Source of the DNA: JAAFIP01 sp043747295
GTDB taxonomy: Bacteria; Pseudomonadota; Gammaproteobacteria; Burkholderiales; Burkholderiaceae_C
Length of the DNA stretch: 64,000 nt
Reading direction: 5' to 3'
NCBI GenBank assembly: GCA_043747295.1
Contig: JAYTPK010000168.1
Span: 1-64,000 of the forward strand
The notes under the pieces are model-generated. The model did no database searches, was not told the origin of the DNA, and was given only the letters and a program-made list of their open reading frames with translations. Below are positions 7,231 to 14,811 of this stretch, one piece after another; position 1 is the stretch's first letter, and each line of letters starts with the position of its first letter. Position numbers and translations under genes: made by a program.

Positions 7231-9426
7231 TCAATTGGCCGCCATAAATTGGCCACCCGTAAAGTAATAAATATTGGTATCAATCTGCATAGCCCGGTCT
7301 TGGTCTATCGCAAATTTGCCATAGATAGTGGCGTACGGATCGCTACCACTGTAGGTAGTGGCGGTAATGCTAGGCTTACTGATTAAGGTGCTGGCGGTGG
7401 TGTCCACCTCAAAACGGTACAAGCCCTGTGAGGTAGGATTAAAAAAGCTTGAGTTTCCCAATGGGGTCTCGTGCACGCGCACAGGCAAGGCAATACGAAA
7501 AACTTTACCTTGTTGGAATATATTCAACCCATGGCTGCTAGCGTCAACACCAGATACGCTGCCTGCCTTGCCAATCACAAACGAATTAACTACGCTAGGC
7601 TGCGCAGGGTTAGCCACATTCATCAGTGCTACTTTCACACCGCCGATACGGCCATCGCTACCGGCATCTTTGCCCACGCCTAGCAATAGCTTGTCGCCCA
7701 TGGGCACAAGGTAGTCAGAAAAGCCTGGCATCTCCAGTTCGCCCAATGCTTTTGGATCAACTGGGTTGCTGACATCTAACACATACAACGGGTCGGTGCG
7801 GCGAAAGGTAACCACATAAGCACGCGCGCCTACAAACTGCACACCGTAGACTTGCTCGCCAGGTTTACCCAGCGCTGCGGGGCGCTGGCTGTTGGGTAAG
7901 CTGCCCACGACTGGCAAAGTGTTATTGCTGCCTTGGCGCAAAATGGTGAGCGTGGCAGGAGATGCTGGGGCGTTAGTCACCACACTGGTTGCTGGCACAC
8001 CATTGACCGAAGCTAGGCTGAACGTCCAGCCGGTTTCTCCGGTAAAGCTCAATACCCGCAAGTCGCCTTGGTACTCACTCATACGGTAAGGCAACTTGTC
8101 TTTATCCCAACCCAAATGGCCGGGCACTTCGCCTGAGCCTTTGTAGTTGATTTGCGGGCCTTTGAGCTCAAATTTATGCACATCGGTTTTGCTACCGCTG
8201 GTAAATTGCGTGGCAGCAGCATTGCTGGCGTAGGTGTAGTAGCGCGAGCTGGTGATGTAGACGTTCTCAGGTGACATATACAAACCATCGCTGCCACCTA
8301 CAAAGCAGCGGCTGGTGTGCTGCAAGCTGGGCGACGCTATATCAAATGCAGTGATGGTGGTGATTTGCATTGCGCGCGACTTATTGGCGGCCTGCACATA
8401 ACAATCGGTGTCTTGCAGCAAAGGCTGCGGTGCAGCACCATCAATCTGTACTGTAGGCAAAATATCGGCCGTGGTCAGGCTGGCTGTGGCAGTGTTATTG
8501 CTGCCATAGTAGCGCGACAAATTAGGTGACCAAGTACTGACGACATACAGCTGATTGCCAATCATCCGGCTGCCCACCAACTGGCCATCGATCACCAATC
8601 GCTGGCCCGCTGTAAGGGCGGCTGTGGTAGTTAAATTAACGATCTCCAAGCTGACCAGCGGCGCGTAGTAGTCATAAAACGGCACGCTAGTAGACATAGG
8701 CGGGGAGGCTGACGCAGCTACTGGTGCAGTTGTAGACGGGGCGCCCACTGCAGGCGCAGGCAGTGGCTGCGGAGATGGCGCAATACTAATTTTGCTAGAG
8801 TAACCCAACACTGCAATGCGCTGCGCACTGCTGGCCAAGTAGATGCCAGAGCGCATCACTTGGGTGTCGGTCTGTGCGCCTAAAGTGATACTGCCTGCCG
8901 CTTGCAACTGGCCGTCTGCCAAGCGGCGCTGGGCTAGCAGCTGCGCTGGGGTAGTGGTTAGGCTGTTACCGATGTAGGTGCTGCACGCTGCAACCAATGC
9001 GTACAACATGGTGCCGTCAGTCTTGACCAGATCATTCTCGTCCACGCCCAGCTCTTGCAGCCGTGTGCCGGCAAATGCGGTTGGGCTGCTAGTGCCACCC
9101 GATGCTGGTCCATTGGCTGCTGGTGCTGGGGATGCCACAGGTGACGCTGTTGTCACTGGACCACCTGCTACATCATTGACAGCGTTGGGGCTGCTAGCTC
9201 CTTGCAGGATTTTTGCTTTGACGTAGCTGAGCAAATCACCCGCACCTGATGCGGCTAACACGGGGGATGTAGTGGCAGGGTCAGGATCCACCACCGTCAC
9301 AGGATTAACCACTGCAGGACTAGGTGATGCACCCCCGCCACCACATGCAGCAAGCCCTAAGCAGCACACCAGCACAGCAAGTATGGATGTAGTTTGCCTA
9401 CCGGCATGGTTATCGTATGGCAGCAT
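7231..9426 (-). CDS. Beta-propeller domain lipoprotein (PF09826-like)
   Basis: This 731-residue exported protein begins with a lipoprotein signal whose lipobox is GLAAC, followed by a poly-Gly and Ser/Pro-rich linker. The body resembles secreted beta-propeller proteins: TRLQELGVDENDLVKTDG at about 125-142, then LYVLDVSNPVDPKALGELEMPGFSDYL near 560, and repeated strand-like segments (RVLSFTGETG, RAYVVTF, KVALMNVANPAQP). A Ser/Pro/Ala-rich low-complexity insert lies near 215-245. The role is unknown; surface anchoring is inferred from the lipobox. It diverges from the DUF6502 gene across a 134-base promoter region. Confidence 0.75.
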   Translation of the reverse strand: MLPYDNHAGRQTTSILAVLVCCLGLAACGGGGASPSPAVVNPVTVVDPDPATTSPVLAASGAGDLLSYVKAKILQGASSPNAVNDVAGGPVTTASPVASPAPAANGPASGGTSSPTAFAGTRLQELGVDENDLVKTDGTMLYALVAACSTYIGNSLTTTPAQLLAQRRLADGQLQAAGSITLGAQTDTQVMRSGIYLASSAQRIAVLGYSSKISIAPSPQPLPAPAVGAPSTTAPVAASASPPMSTSVPFYDYYAPLVSLEIVNLTTTAALTAGQRLVIDGQLVGSRMIGNQLYVVSTWSPNLSRYYGSNNTATASLTTADILPTVQIDGAAPQPLLQDTDCYVQAANKSRAMQITTITAFDIASPSLQHTSRCFVGGSDGLYMSPENVYITSSRYYTYASNAAATQFTSGSKTDVHKFELKGPQINYKGSGEVPGHLGWDKDKLPYRMSEYQGDLRVLSFTGETGWTFSLASVNGVPATSVVTNAPASPATLTILRQGSNNTLPVVGSLPNSQRPAALGKPGEQVYGVQFVGARAYVVTFRRTDPLYVLDVSNPVDPKALGELEMPGFSDYLVPMGDKLLLGVGKDAGSDGRIGGVKVALMNVANPAQPSVVNSFVIGKAGSVSGVDASSHGLNIFQQGKVFRIALPVRVHETPLGNSSFFNPTSQGLYRFEVDTTASTLISKPSITATTYSGSDPYATIYGKFAIDQDRAMQIDTNIYYFTGGQFMAAN

Positions 9427-9468
9427 AAAAACACTCCTTGGAATGAGGCTTGCAATGGGTTTGAAGTA

Positions 9469-9496
9469 TTGACAAAAATCAATTTTGTGGGATAAT
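9469..9496 (+). promoter_or_regulatory. Sigma-70 promoter for the DUF6502 gene
   Basis: TTGACA (9469-9474) and GATAAT (9491-9496) are separated by 16 bases, 65 bases before the ATG at 9561. This is one of the best -35/-10 matches in the window. Confidence 0.6.
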
Positions 9497-9508
9497 ATTC
9501 CACAAAAT
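9482..9508. promoter_or_regulatory. Palindromic operator candidate over the -10 element
   Basis: A perfect 9-bp inverted repeat, ATTTTGTGG and CCACAAAAT, flanks the 9 bases that contain the -10 box of the preceding promoter. Placement over the RNA polymerase site suggests repression. The downstream DUF6502 protein has a helix-turn-helix-like N-terminus and is an obvious, untested candidate for autoregulation. Confidence 0.5.
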
Positions 9509-9560
9509 AGAATCCGTCAACTATTTTGCCCAAATTAAATTCCGATTGCTTGCTGCCTGC

Positions 9561-10421
9561 ATGTCCACCCGCTCGTCCATCGTTCTAGCTGCTGTGCTGC
9601 ACCTGCTGAAACCGCTGGTGCGCCTGATGCTGCGCCATGGCGTGGCCTACCCAAGCTTTGCTGCAGCACTCAAGCAGGTGTTTTTAGAGGCCGCGAAAGA
9701 TGAACTTCAACAACAAGGCCGCAGCCAAACCGACAGCGCCGTTAGCTTGTTGTCGGGGGTGCACCGGCGCGATGTGCGCACCCTGTCGAGTCCAAATGAC
9801 GCGCCGCACCTAGCTGCCAACGCCCCTATGAACATGGCCACGCAGGTGGTAGCGCGCTGGCTTACGCACGACAACTATCTGTATGCCCAAGGTAACCCGC
9901 GCCCCTTGCAGCGCACCGAGCCGCATGGTGGTTTTGACGGCTTAGTCGCCAGCATTAGCAGCGACATACGGCCGCGCGCCGTGCTGGACGAGCTGATCAG
10001 TTTAGGTATTGCCCAAGACACCCCCGAAGGCCTGAAATTATTAGAGCCCGGCCTGGTGCCCCGCCAAGGTTTTGAGGCCATGGCCACACTGCTGGGTGAC
10101 AACGTGCGTGACCATATTGCAGCGGCCAGCAGCAATATCGACGGTAGTAATTTTTTAGAGCAAGCGATTTTTGTCGACCAAATCACCGAGCAGTCTGCAC
10201 AGCACCTGCACGCCGTGTCGGCCAAGGCGTGGCGCACTGCATTTAAAACCGTGATGCAAGCGGCCTCACAGCGCTATGACCATGACCAAGCGCAGGCCTT
10301 GCCCAAGCAGCGTACCCACCGCATGCGCTTTGGTAGCTATTTCTACGCCAGTCCAACTACGGATGAGTCTGCAAAAAATGTGCCCGCACTGAAGACTGCA
10401 CGTGCTAAAAAAAGCCCCTAA
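9561..10421 (+). CDS. DUF6502 family protein
   Basis: A 286-residue protein from the ATG at 9561 (an upstream in-frame TTG is less likely). The N-terminus, LLKPLVRLMLRHGVAYPSF followed by QTDSAVSLLSGVHRRDVRTL, matches the DUF6502 pattern and reads like a winged helix-turn-helix. The C-terminal half (VRDHIAAASSNIDGSNFLEQ) is the family's second conserved part. Function is unknown; DNA binding is an inference. The last bases run into the leader of a small lipoprotein gene, a pairing common for this family. A strong promoter with a palindrome lies upstream. Confidence 0.75.
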   Translation: MSTRSSIVLAAVLHLLKPLVRLMLRHGVAYPSFAAALKQVFLEAAKDELQQQGRSQTDSAVSLLSGVHRRDVRTLSSPNDAPHLAANAPMNMATQVVARWLTHDNYLYAQGNPRPLQRTEPHGGFDGLVASISSDIRPRAVLDELISLGIAQDTPEGLKLLEPGLVPRQGFEAMATLLGDNVRDHIAAASSNIDGSNFLEQAIFVDQITEQSAQHLHAVSAKAWRTAFKTVMQAASQRYDHDQAQALPKQRTHRMRFGSYFYASPTTDESAKNVPALKTARAKKSP

Positions 10422-10440
10422 AATCCACAACAGCCGCACC

Positions 10441-10992
10441 ATGAACCTAAGTCTTCGCCCCACTCTGGCCCTATTTGCAACAGCACTGCTTTGTGCTTTG
10501 CTGGCCGCAGGCTGCAGCCCAGGCACTGGCGGCACTGGCACAGGCCCCATTACCAGCAGCGGCACTGAGCTGCCAGGCACACCTGCAACTAATGCGCCCA
10601 TTGGCACGCAGACACTGCCTGCGTCGCCTTCCAGTAATGGTGGCAGCGTCACTTACGTCAGCACGGCCACTGGGTCAGCCACGGTCACCGCGCTTTTGCA
10701 GGCAAGCAGCATTGTTATCAGCCAAGGCTGCGGCATCTTCAGCTACCAAGGCCAATGGGCTGTCGCCCTCGATGGCAGCATCACGGTACGCGGTCAATAC
10801 ACCATTGAAAACCTCAGCCCAACTGTGCCCGTGCCAACGCCGCAGGTAGCTACTGCTGTACTGCGAATATCGAATGCGGGAAACACAGCTACTGTGAATG
10901 TGGTGGACGCCGCGGGCAACGAACTGATTGCACCCACAGTGCTGACCCGCAGTACGGCCTCGCCTGCGCCACCTAATTCTGCGGGCTGCTGA
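10441..10992 (+). CDS. Small putative lipoprotein
   Basis: A 183-residue protein beginning MNLSLRP and a hydrophobic run ending in the lipobox LLAAGC, then a Gly/Thr-rich linker (GTGGTGTG). The mature part has two short strand-rich blocks and a lone Cys pair (QGCGIF and the final GC). No family is recognised with confidence. It starts 19 bases after the DUF6502 stop, so the two are probably co-transcribed. A copy of the dispersed repeat follows its stop codon directly. Confidence 0.7.
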   Translation: MNLSLRPTLALFATALLCALLAAGCSPGTGGTGTGPITSSGTELPGTPATNAPIGTQTLPASPSSNGGSVTYVSTATGSATVTALLQASSIVISQGCGIFSYQGQWAVALDGSITVRGQYTIENLSPTVPVPTPQVATAVLRISNAGNTATVNVVDAAGNELIAPTVLTRSTASPAPPNSAGC

Positions 10993-11000
10993 AACGCTCA

Positions 11001-11070
11001 CTATCAAATTAATAGCTGTCTAAGCAATGAATACTTGGACTACAAAGCTATTTAGCACCTAAAAGCGCAC
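11001..11070 (+). repeat. Dispersed repeat, copy 1 (intergenic)
   Basis: This copy reads CTAT-caa-attaatagctg, then tctaagcaatgaa and tacttggactac, with a tail agctatttagcacctaaaag. The core (ctat..attaatagctg...aatacttggactac) recurs in twelve places in this window. It lies between a lipoprotein gene and the convergent DUF1993 gene. Confidence 0.85.
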
Positions 11071-11078
11071 TCAACAGC

Positions 11079-11597
11079 TTAAAAAGTACCTACATAGTCC
11101 TTCTTACCCACATCCACGCCGTTATGCCGCAAAACGCTGTACGCCGTAGTGGTGTGAAAGAAAAAGTGTGGCAGTGCGTAGTTCAGCAAATACGACTGAC
11201 CCGTAAAACGCTTTTCTTTTGGTGTACCCGCTTGCGTCACGATCTCGCGTGTGGCGGCTTGGTCAAACGCTGCCACGTCTAAGCTGGCCATAAATTTTAT
11301 AACCGCTGCAATACGCTCTTGCAGTTGGTCAAACGTTAGTTCTGTGTCAGCCATCACAGGCACTTCTACACCGGCTAGGCGTGCGGCAGCGCCTTTGGCA
11401 AAATCGCAAGCTACTTGCACTTGGCGCAGCAAACCAAACATGTCAGGAAACAACCGCGCCTGCAGATATGCGTTAGGGTCAATACTTTTAGCAGTGGCAT
11501 GCGCCTGCGCCTTGGCTAGCACGGCACTCAGACCGCCCAGCAGCTGGGTAAAAACTGGCACGCTGGCGGAATACATCATGTTGGAGGTGGTGGTCAT
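11079..11597 (-). CDS. DUF1993 family protein
   Basis: The 172 residues match the DUF1993 layout: YSASVPVFTQLLGGLSAVL at the start, LFPDMFGLLRQVQVACDFAKG in the middle, and SYLLNYALPHFFFHTTTAY-LRHNGV near the end. The family is predicted to have a DinB-like four-helix fold with no assigned function. The gene stands alone, converging on the small lipoprotein gene, with a dispersed repeat copy just beyond its stop. Confidence 0.85.
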   Translation of the reverse strand: MTTTSNMMYSASVPVFTQLLGGLSAVLAKAQAHATAKSIDPNAYLQARLFPDMFGLLRQVQVACDFAKGAAARLAGVEVPVMADTELTFDQLQERIAAVIKFMASLDVAAFDQAATREIVTQAGTPKEKRFTGQSYLLNYALPHFFFHTTTAYSVLRHNGVDVGKKDYVGTF

Positions 11598-11770
11598 GAA
11601 AAGCTTTCTGTATGGATAAAAGTAGGCGTATGCTGTGCAAAACTAAGCTCGATTGTCGCCGGGATTGCAGCGCAGATACCAGCGTAACCAAAAAAGCCTT
11701 TGGCTTGCGCCACAATCTGACCAGTTCATCTTAATTGCCTACTTCAAAGCTTCATCTCCAACACTGCCCC

Positions 11771-13135
11771 ATGGACCAACTGCAATCGCTGCTCAATAGT
11801 TTTTTTGCTTTCAAAGCCTACGTGATGCTGCCCATCATCATCTTTGCTATCGCGCTGGCCGTGCGGTTGCCGCTGCAGCAGGCGCTGCACAGCAGTGTGT
11901 CGCTAGCTGCTGGCTTTGCTGGGGTGTTTATTGCATTTAACTTCTTCGTAGCCAATATCAGCCCTGCAGTGCAGCAGCTGTCTACGGTGCGGGGCTTAAG
12001 CTACCCGGTACTAGATGTGGGCTGGCCTCCGCTGGCGGCCATCACCTGGGCATCGCCACTGGCCATCATCTCGATACCGATGGTGCTGGTGCTAAACCTC
12101 ACCATGCTGGCACTGGGCCTTACGCGCACGATCTACATTGATATTTGGAACTACTGGCACTTTGCCTTGCTGGGCGCATTGGTGATGACCAGCACAGGCA
12201 GCATGGCGCTGGGCTTGTCGGCCGTAGTGATTGTGGCGGTGTATTGCTTCAAAATGGCCGAATGGTCGGCACCTGATATTGAGCGTGAGATGGGCTTGAA
12301 AGGCATCTCAGCGTCACCTGTGTCCGTCAATGGCTTGGTGCCCTACATTGCTTGCATGGAGTGGTTGATTCAGCGCACACCACTTAAATCGGTGGGCTAC
12401 TTTCCACAGCGCGATACTCAGCCTGGCCAAGAGCGTGCAGGCCTTAGTATCGTCAGCTTGCTTAGCGAGCCTATGGTGATGGGCCTGTGCATGGGTATCG
12501 CGCTAGCACTGGCTGCGGGCTATGGTGTGCAAGCTACGCTAGAGTTGGGCGTGCACATTGCAGCGGTGATGTTTATCTTGCCCCAGTGCGGGGGTTTAAT
12601 CGGCAAAGCCATGATGCCCATTACCAGCGCGTTGCGTGACCAAGTGACGCGCCGCTTTCCCAGCCGCACTAACCTCGTGGTGGCGCTGGACACCGGTTTT
12701 TTGATGGGCCACAGAGCCGTCATCATGACGGGGCTGATATTGATGGCCTTGGCCATTGTGATTGCGCTCATTTTGCCCGGCAACAAAGTGCTGCCACTGG
12801 GAGATTTGCCCAACCTGATCTCAGTCATGTCGCTGGCTGTGCTGATGCTGCGCGGCAATGTGCTGCATGCAGTGCTGACGGGTATCCCGGTGATCATCAC
12901 ATTTTTGCTGATTGCGTCTGACATGGCACCGCTGTACACCAGCCTTGCACTTAAAACACCGTCATTTAACGCCCAAGGCTTGGGGCAAATTACCGCTTTC
13001 ACCGACGGTGGGCACCAAGTGCGTTATGTGCTGTTTGCGCTGTACCAAGGCCAGTTGTGGGCTTGGCTGGCGCTGGTGGGGTTGGTAGCAGCCAGCGCGC
13101 TGGCTTGGCGCAGGTACGTTCGCGCAAGCGCTTAG
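11771..13135 (+). CDS. Orphan galactitol-type PTS permease (IIC)
   Basis: A 454-residue polytopic membrane protein from the ATG at 11771. It fits the galactitol/sugar-alcohol PTS IIC (GatC-type) pattern: AGFAGVFIAFNFFV, SYPVLDVGWPPLAAITWASP, YIDIWNYWHFALLGAL, and a C-terminal block beginning LPGNKVLPLGDL. About ten hydrophobic spans are visible. No IIA or IIB domain, EI or HPr gene is nearby, so it may work as a plain transporter or depend on PTS parts elsewhere. Family membership is fairly sure; substrate is not. Confidence 0.75.
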   Translation: MDQLQSLLNSFFAFKAYVMLPIIIFAIALAVRLPLQQALHSSVSLAAGFAGVFIAFNFFVANISPAVQQLSTVRGLSYPVLDVGWPPLAAITWASPLAIISIPMVLVLNLTMLALGLTRTIYIDIWNYWHFALLGALVMTSTGSMALGLSAVVIVAVYCFKMAEWSAPDIEREMGLKGISASPVSVNGLVPYIACMEWLIQRTPLKSVGYFPQRDTQPGQERAGLSIVSLLSEPMVMGLCMGIALALAAGYGVQATLELGVHIAAVMFILPQCGGLIGKAMMPITSALRDQVTRRFPSRTNLVVALDTGFLMGHRAVIMTGLILMALAIVIALILPGNKVLPLGDLPNLISVMSLAVLMLRGNVLHAVLTGIPVIITFLLIASDMAPLYTSLALKTPSFNAQGLGQITAFTDGGHQVRYVLFALYQGQLWAWLALVGLVAASALAWRRYVRASA

Positions 13136-13170
13136 ACCCTCGCGCCAGCACGTAATTTGTTTGCTGTTAT

Positions 13171-13200
13171 CTTATTTACCGTTAACTTATTTGCCGTTGA
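13171..13200. repeat. 15-bp tandem duplication at the FKBP stop codon
   Basis: CTTATTTACCGTTAA and CTTATTTGCCGTTGA sit head to tail (13 of 15 bases equal). The second unit holds the FKBP gene's last codons (Asn-Gly-Lys-stop on the minus strand); the first is an untranslated duplicate just after the stop. Confidence 0.7.
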
Positions 13201-13648
13201 TGGCCAACAGTTCAACTTCAAAAAGCAGCGTAGCGTTAGGTGGAATCACACCCCCCGCACCGCGCGAGCCATAGGCAATAGCCGCTGGGCAAGTTAGCTT
13301 AGCCTTGCCGCCCACTTTCATCATGCCCACGCCCTCGGTCCAGCATGGGATAACGCGGTTCAGCGGGAACTCGGTAGGTTCACCGCGCTTGTAGGAGCTG
13401 TCAAATTCTTTGCCATCGGGAAAAGTGCCTTTGTAATGCACTTTTACTTTATCGCTGGCTTCAGGGCTAGCGCCCTTGCCTTCGGTCAGGGCTAAATACA
13501 CCAAGCCGCTTTTAGTCACCACTGCGCCTTTTTCTTTGGCAGACGCGGCAGCCACGGCATCGGTTTGGGCCAAAGACACACTGCACACTGACAACAAAGC
13601 CACGGCCAAAGCTGATGACAATCCAGTCGAATGGGTAGAAAAACGCAT
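13187..13648 (-). CDS. FKBP-type peptidyl-prolyl isomerase, exported
   Basis: This enzyme catalyses cis-trans isomerisation of proline bonds. The 153-residue protein has an N-terminal signal peptide (to about VSLAQ at 28) and one FKBP domain at about 60-153. The active-site pattern is visible: DKVKVHYKGTFPDGKEFDSS, FPLNRVIPCWTEG, YGSRGAGGVIPPNATLLFEVELL. It is short, with one domain and no dimerisation region, so it is a minimal periplasmic FKBP. Neighbours are not obviously related. Confidence 0.9.
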   Translation of the reverse strand: MRFSTHSTGLSSALAVALLSVCSVSLAQTDAVAAASAKEKGAVVTKSGLVYLALTEGKGASPEASDKVKVHYKGTFPDGKEFDSSYKRGEPTEFPLNRVIPCWTEGVGMMKVGGKAKLTCPAAIAYGSRGAGGVIPPNATLLFEVELLAINGK

Positions 13649-13740
13649 AGGGAGTCCTTTAATAAAATGCAGGAAAGATTACATGCCAAATCTTATCAGG
13701 TGATGGGCTTGGCGGCAGCGTTGCTTGCGATCACAAGTGC

Positions 13741-14805
13741 TTAAGGTGAGCCCCAGCCTGTTAAACCACCCCAGCCTGTTACACGCTCCCACATGCCTTT
13801 TTTCTCTGGCTCGGCTGCGTAAAAAGCGTCTGCACGAATTTGGTTGCCCGGCGCACCGCGCATAGTGGCCAGGCTGACTACAGCATCCACCATCGGAGGC
13901 GGCCCGGCGGCATAAATGCGCGCGTTGTGCAGCGTTTGAAAGTCTTTGCCCACTGCCTCGTGCACCAAGCCTTGGCGGCTGTTGTCCACTTGCTGCTCTG
14001 AAAAAACGGGTATAAATTTAAAACCATACTCTTGCGCGCGGCTGCCCACGCGGTCGCTGGCATATAGGTCACGCTCGCCACGCACACCGTGGTACACATG
14101 AATCTGCTCTGGTGGCATGCCCGCATGTAACGCAGCGTTCAGCACCGACATCATGGGTGCCATGCCTGTGCCACCGGCCAGCAGCAGCAACGGGCCCTGA
14201 CGCGCGCCCTCGGGGTCCTCCCAGTACGCCTCACCAAACGGGCCACGTACTTCTACGGTTTCACCGTTTTTCAACTGGTTGACAACATATTCACTGACCG
14301 CACCACCTGGCACGATGCGGATATGAAACTCTAAATCGGCATCGCCCGGCTGGCTGGCCATGGAATAGCTGCGTACCGGCAGCTTGGCAAAGCGCAGTTT
14401 GGCAAATTGGCCTGGGTGAAAGGCCAATGACTGCCCAGGCGGCGGCGACAGGCGCAGCACCATCACATCATGCGCGGCGTGGCCCAAGTAGTTGACCTTA
14501 GTGAGCAGCTTGACCATGGGCATGGGCGTTGTAGCGGTAGACAGCCAACGTACTTTCACGTCGCTGACAACCCGCGCGCGACAGGCCAAAATAATATTGC
14601 GGCTACGCTCTTCGTCTGTCAACGCCTCAGGGCTGTAGGGGTCCATCTTGACCTCGCCGCTGAGTAGCTGGGTTTTGCAGCTGCCGCATTCACCCGTGCC
14701 GCAGCCATGCGGATATGGCACGCCAGCGTCTAGCGATGCCTCCAGGATACGCAACTTGCGCGCCTCAATGGGCGCGGGCCACTGCTCAAGGTGAATCAGT
14801 GCCAT
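13741..14805 (-). CDS. 2Fe-2S ferredoxin-NAD(P)H reductase
   Basis: A 354-residue electron-transfer protein with an N-terminal plant-type 2Fe-2S ferredoxin domain (C35, C40, C43 in HGCGTGECGSCK, and C75 in ILACRA). An FAD-binding domain follows (RSYSMAS near 145) and then an NAD-binding domain (GGTGMAPMMSVL near 215). This order is that of oxygenase or CDP-sugar reductases. It follows the cytochrome b fusion gene by 6 bases, so the two are surely one operon and probably exchange electrons. The terminal acceptor is unknown. Confidence 0.85.
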   Translation of the reverse strand: MALIHLEQWPAPIEARKLRILEASLDAGVPYPHGCGTGECGSCKTQLLSGEVKMDPYSPEALTDEERSRNIILACRARVVSDVKVRWLSTATTPMPMVKLLTKVNYLGHAAHDVMVLRLSPPPGQSLAFHPGQFAKLRFAKLPVRSYSMASQPGDADLEFHIRIVPGGAVSEYVVNQLKNGETVEVRGPFGEAYWEDPEGARQGPLLLLAGGTGMAPMMSVLNAALHAGMPPEQIHVYHGVRGERDLYASDRVGSRAQEYGFKFIPVFSEQQVDNSRQGLVHEAVGKDFQTLHNARIYAAGPPPMVDAVVSLATMRGAPGNQIRADAFYAAEPEKKGMWERVTGWGGLTGWGSP

Positions 14806-14811
14806 GGTGTG

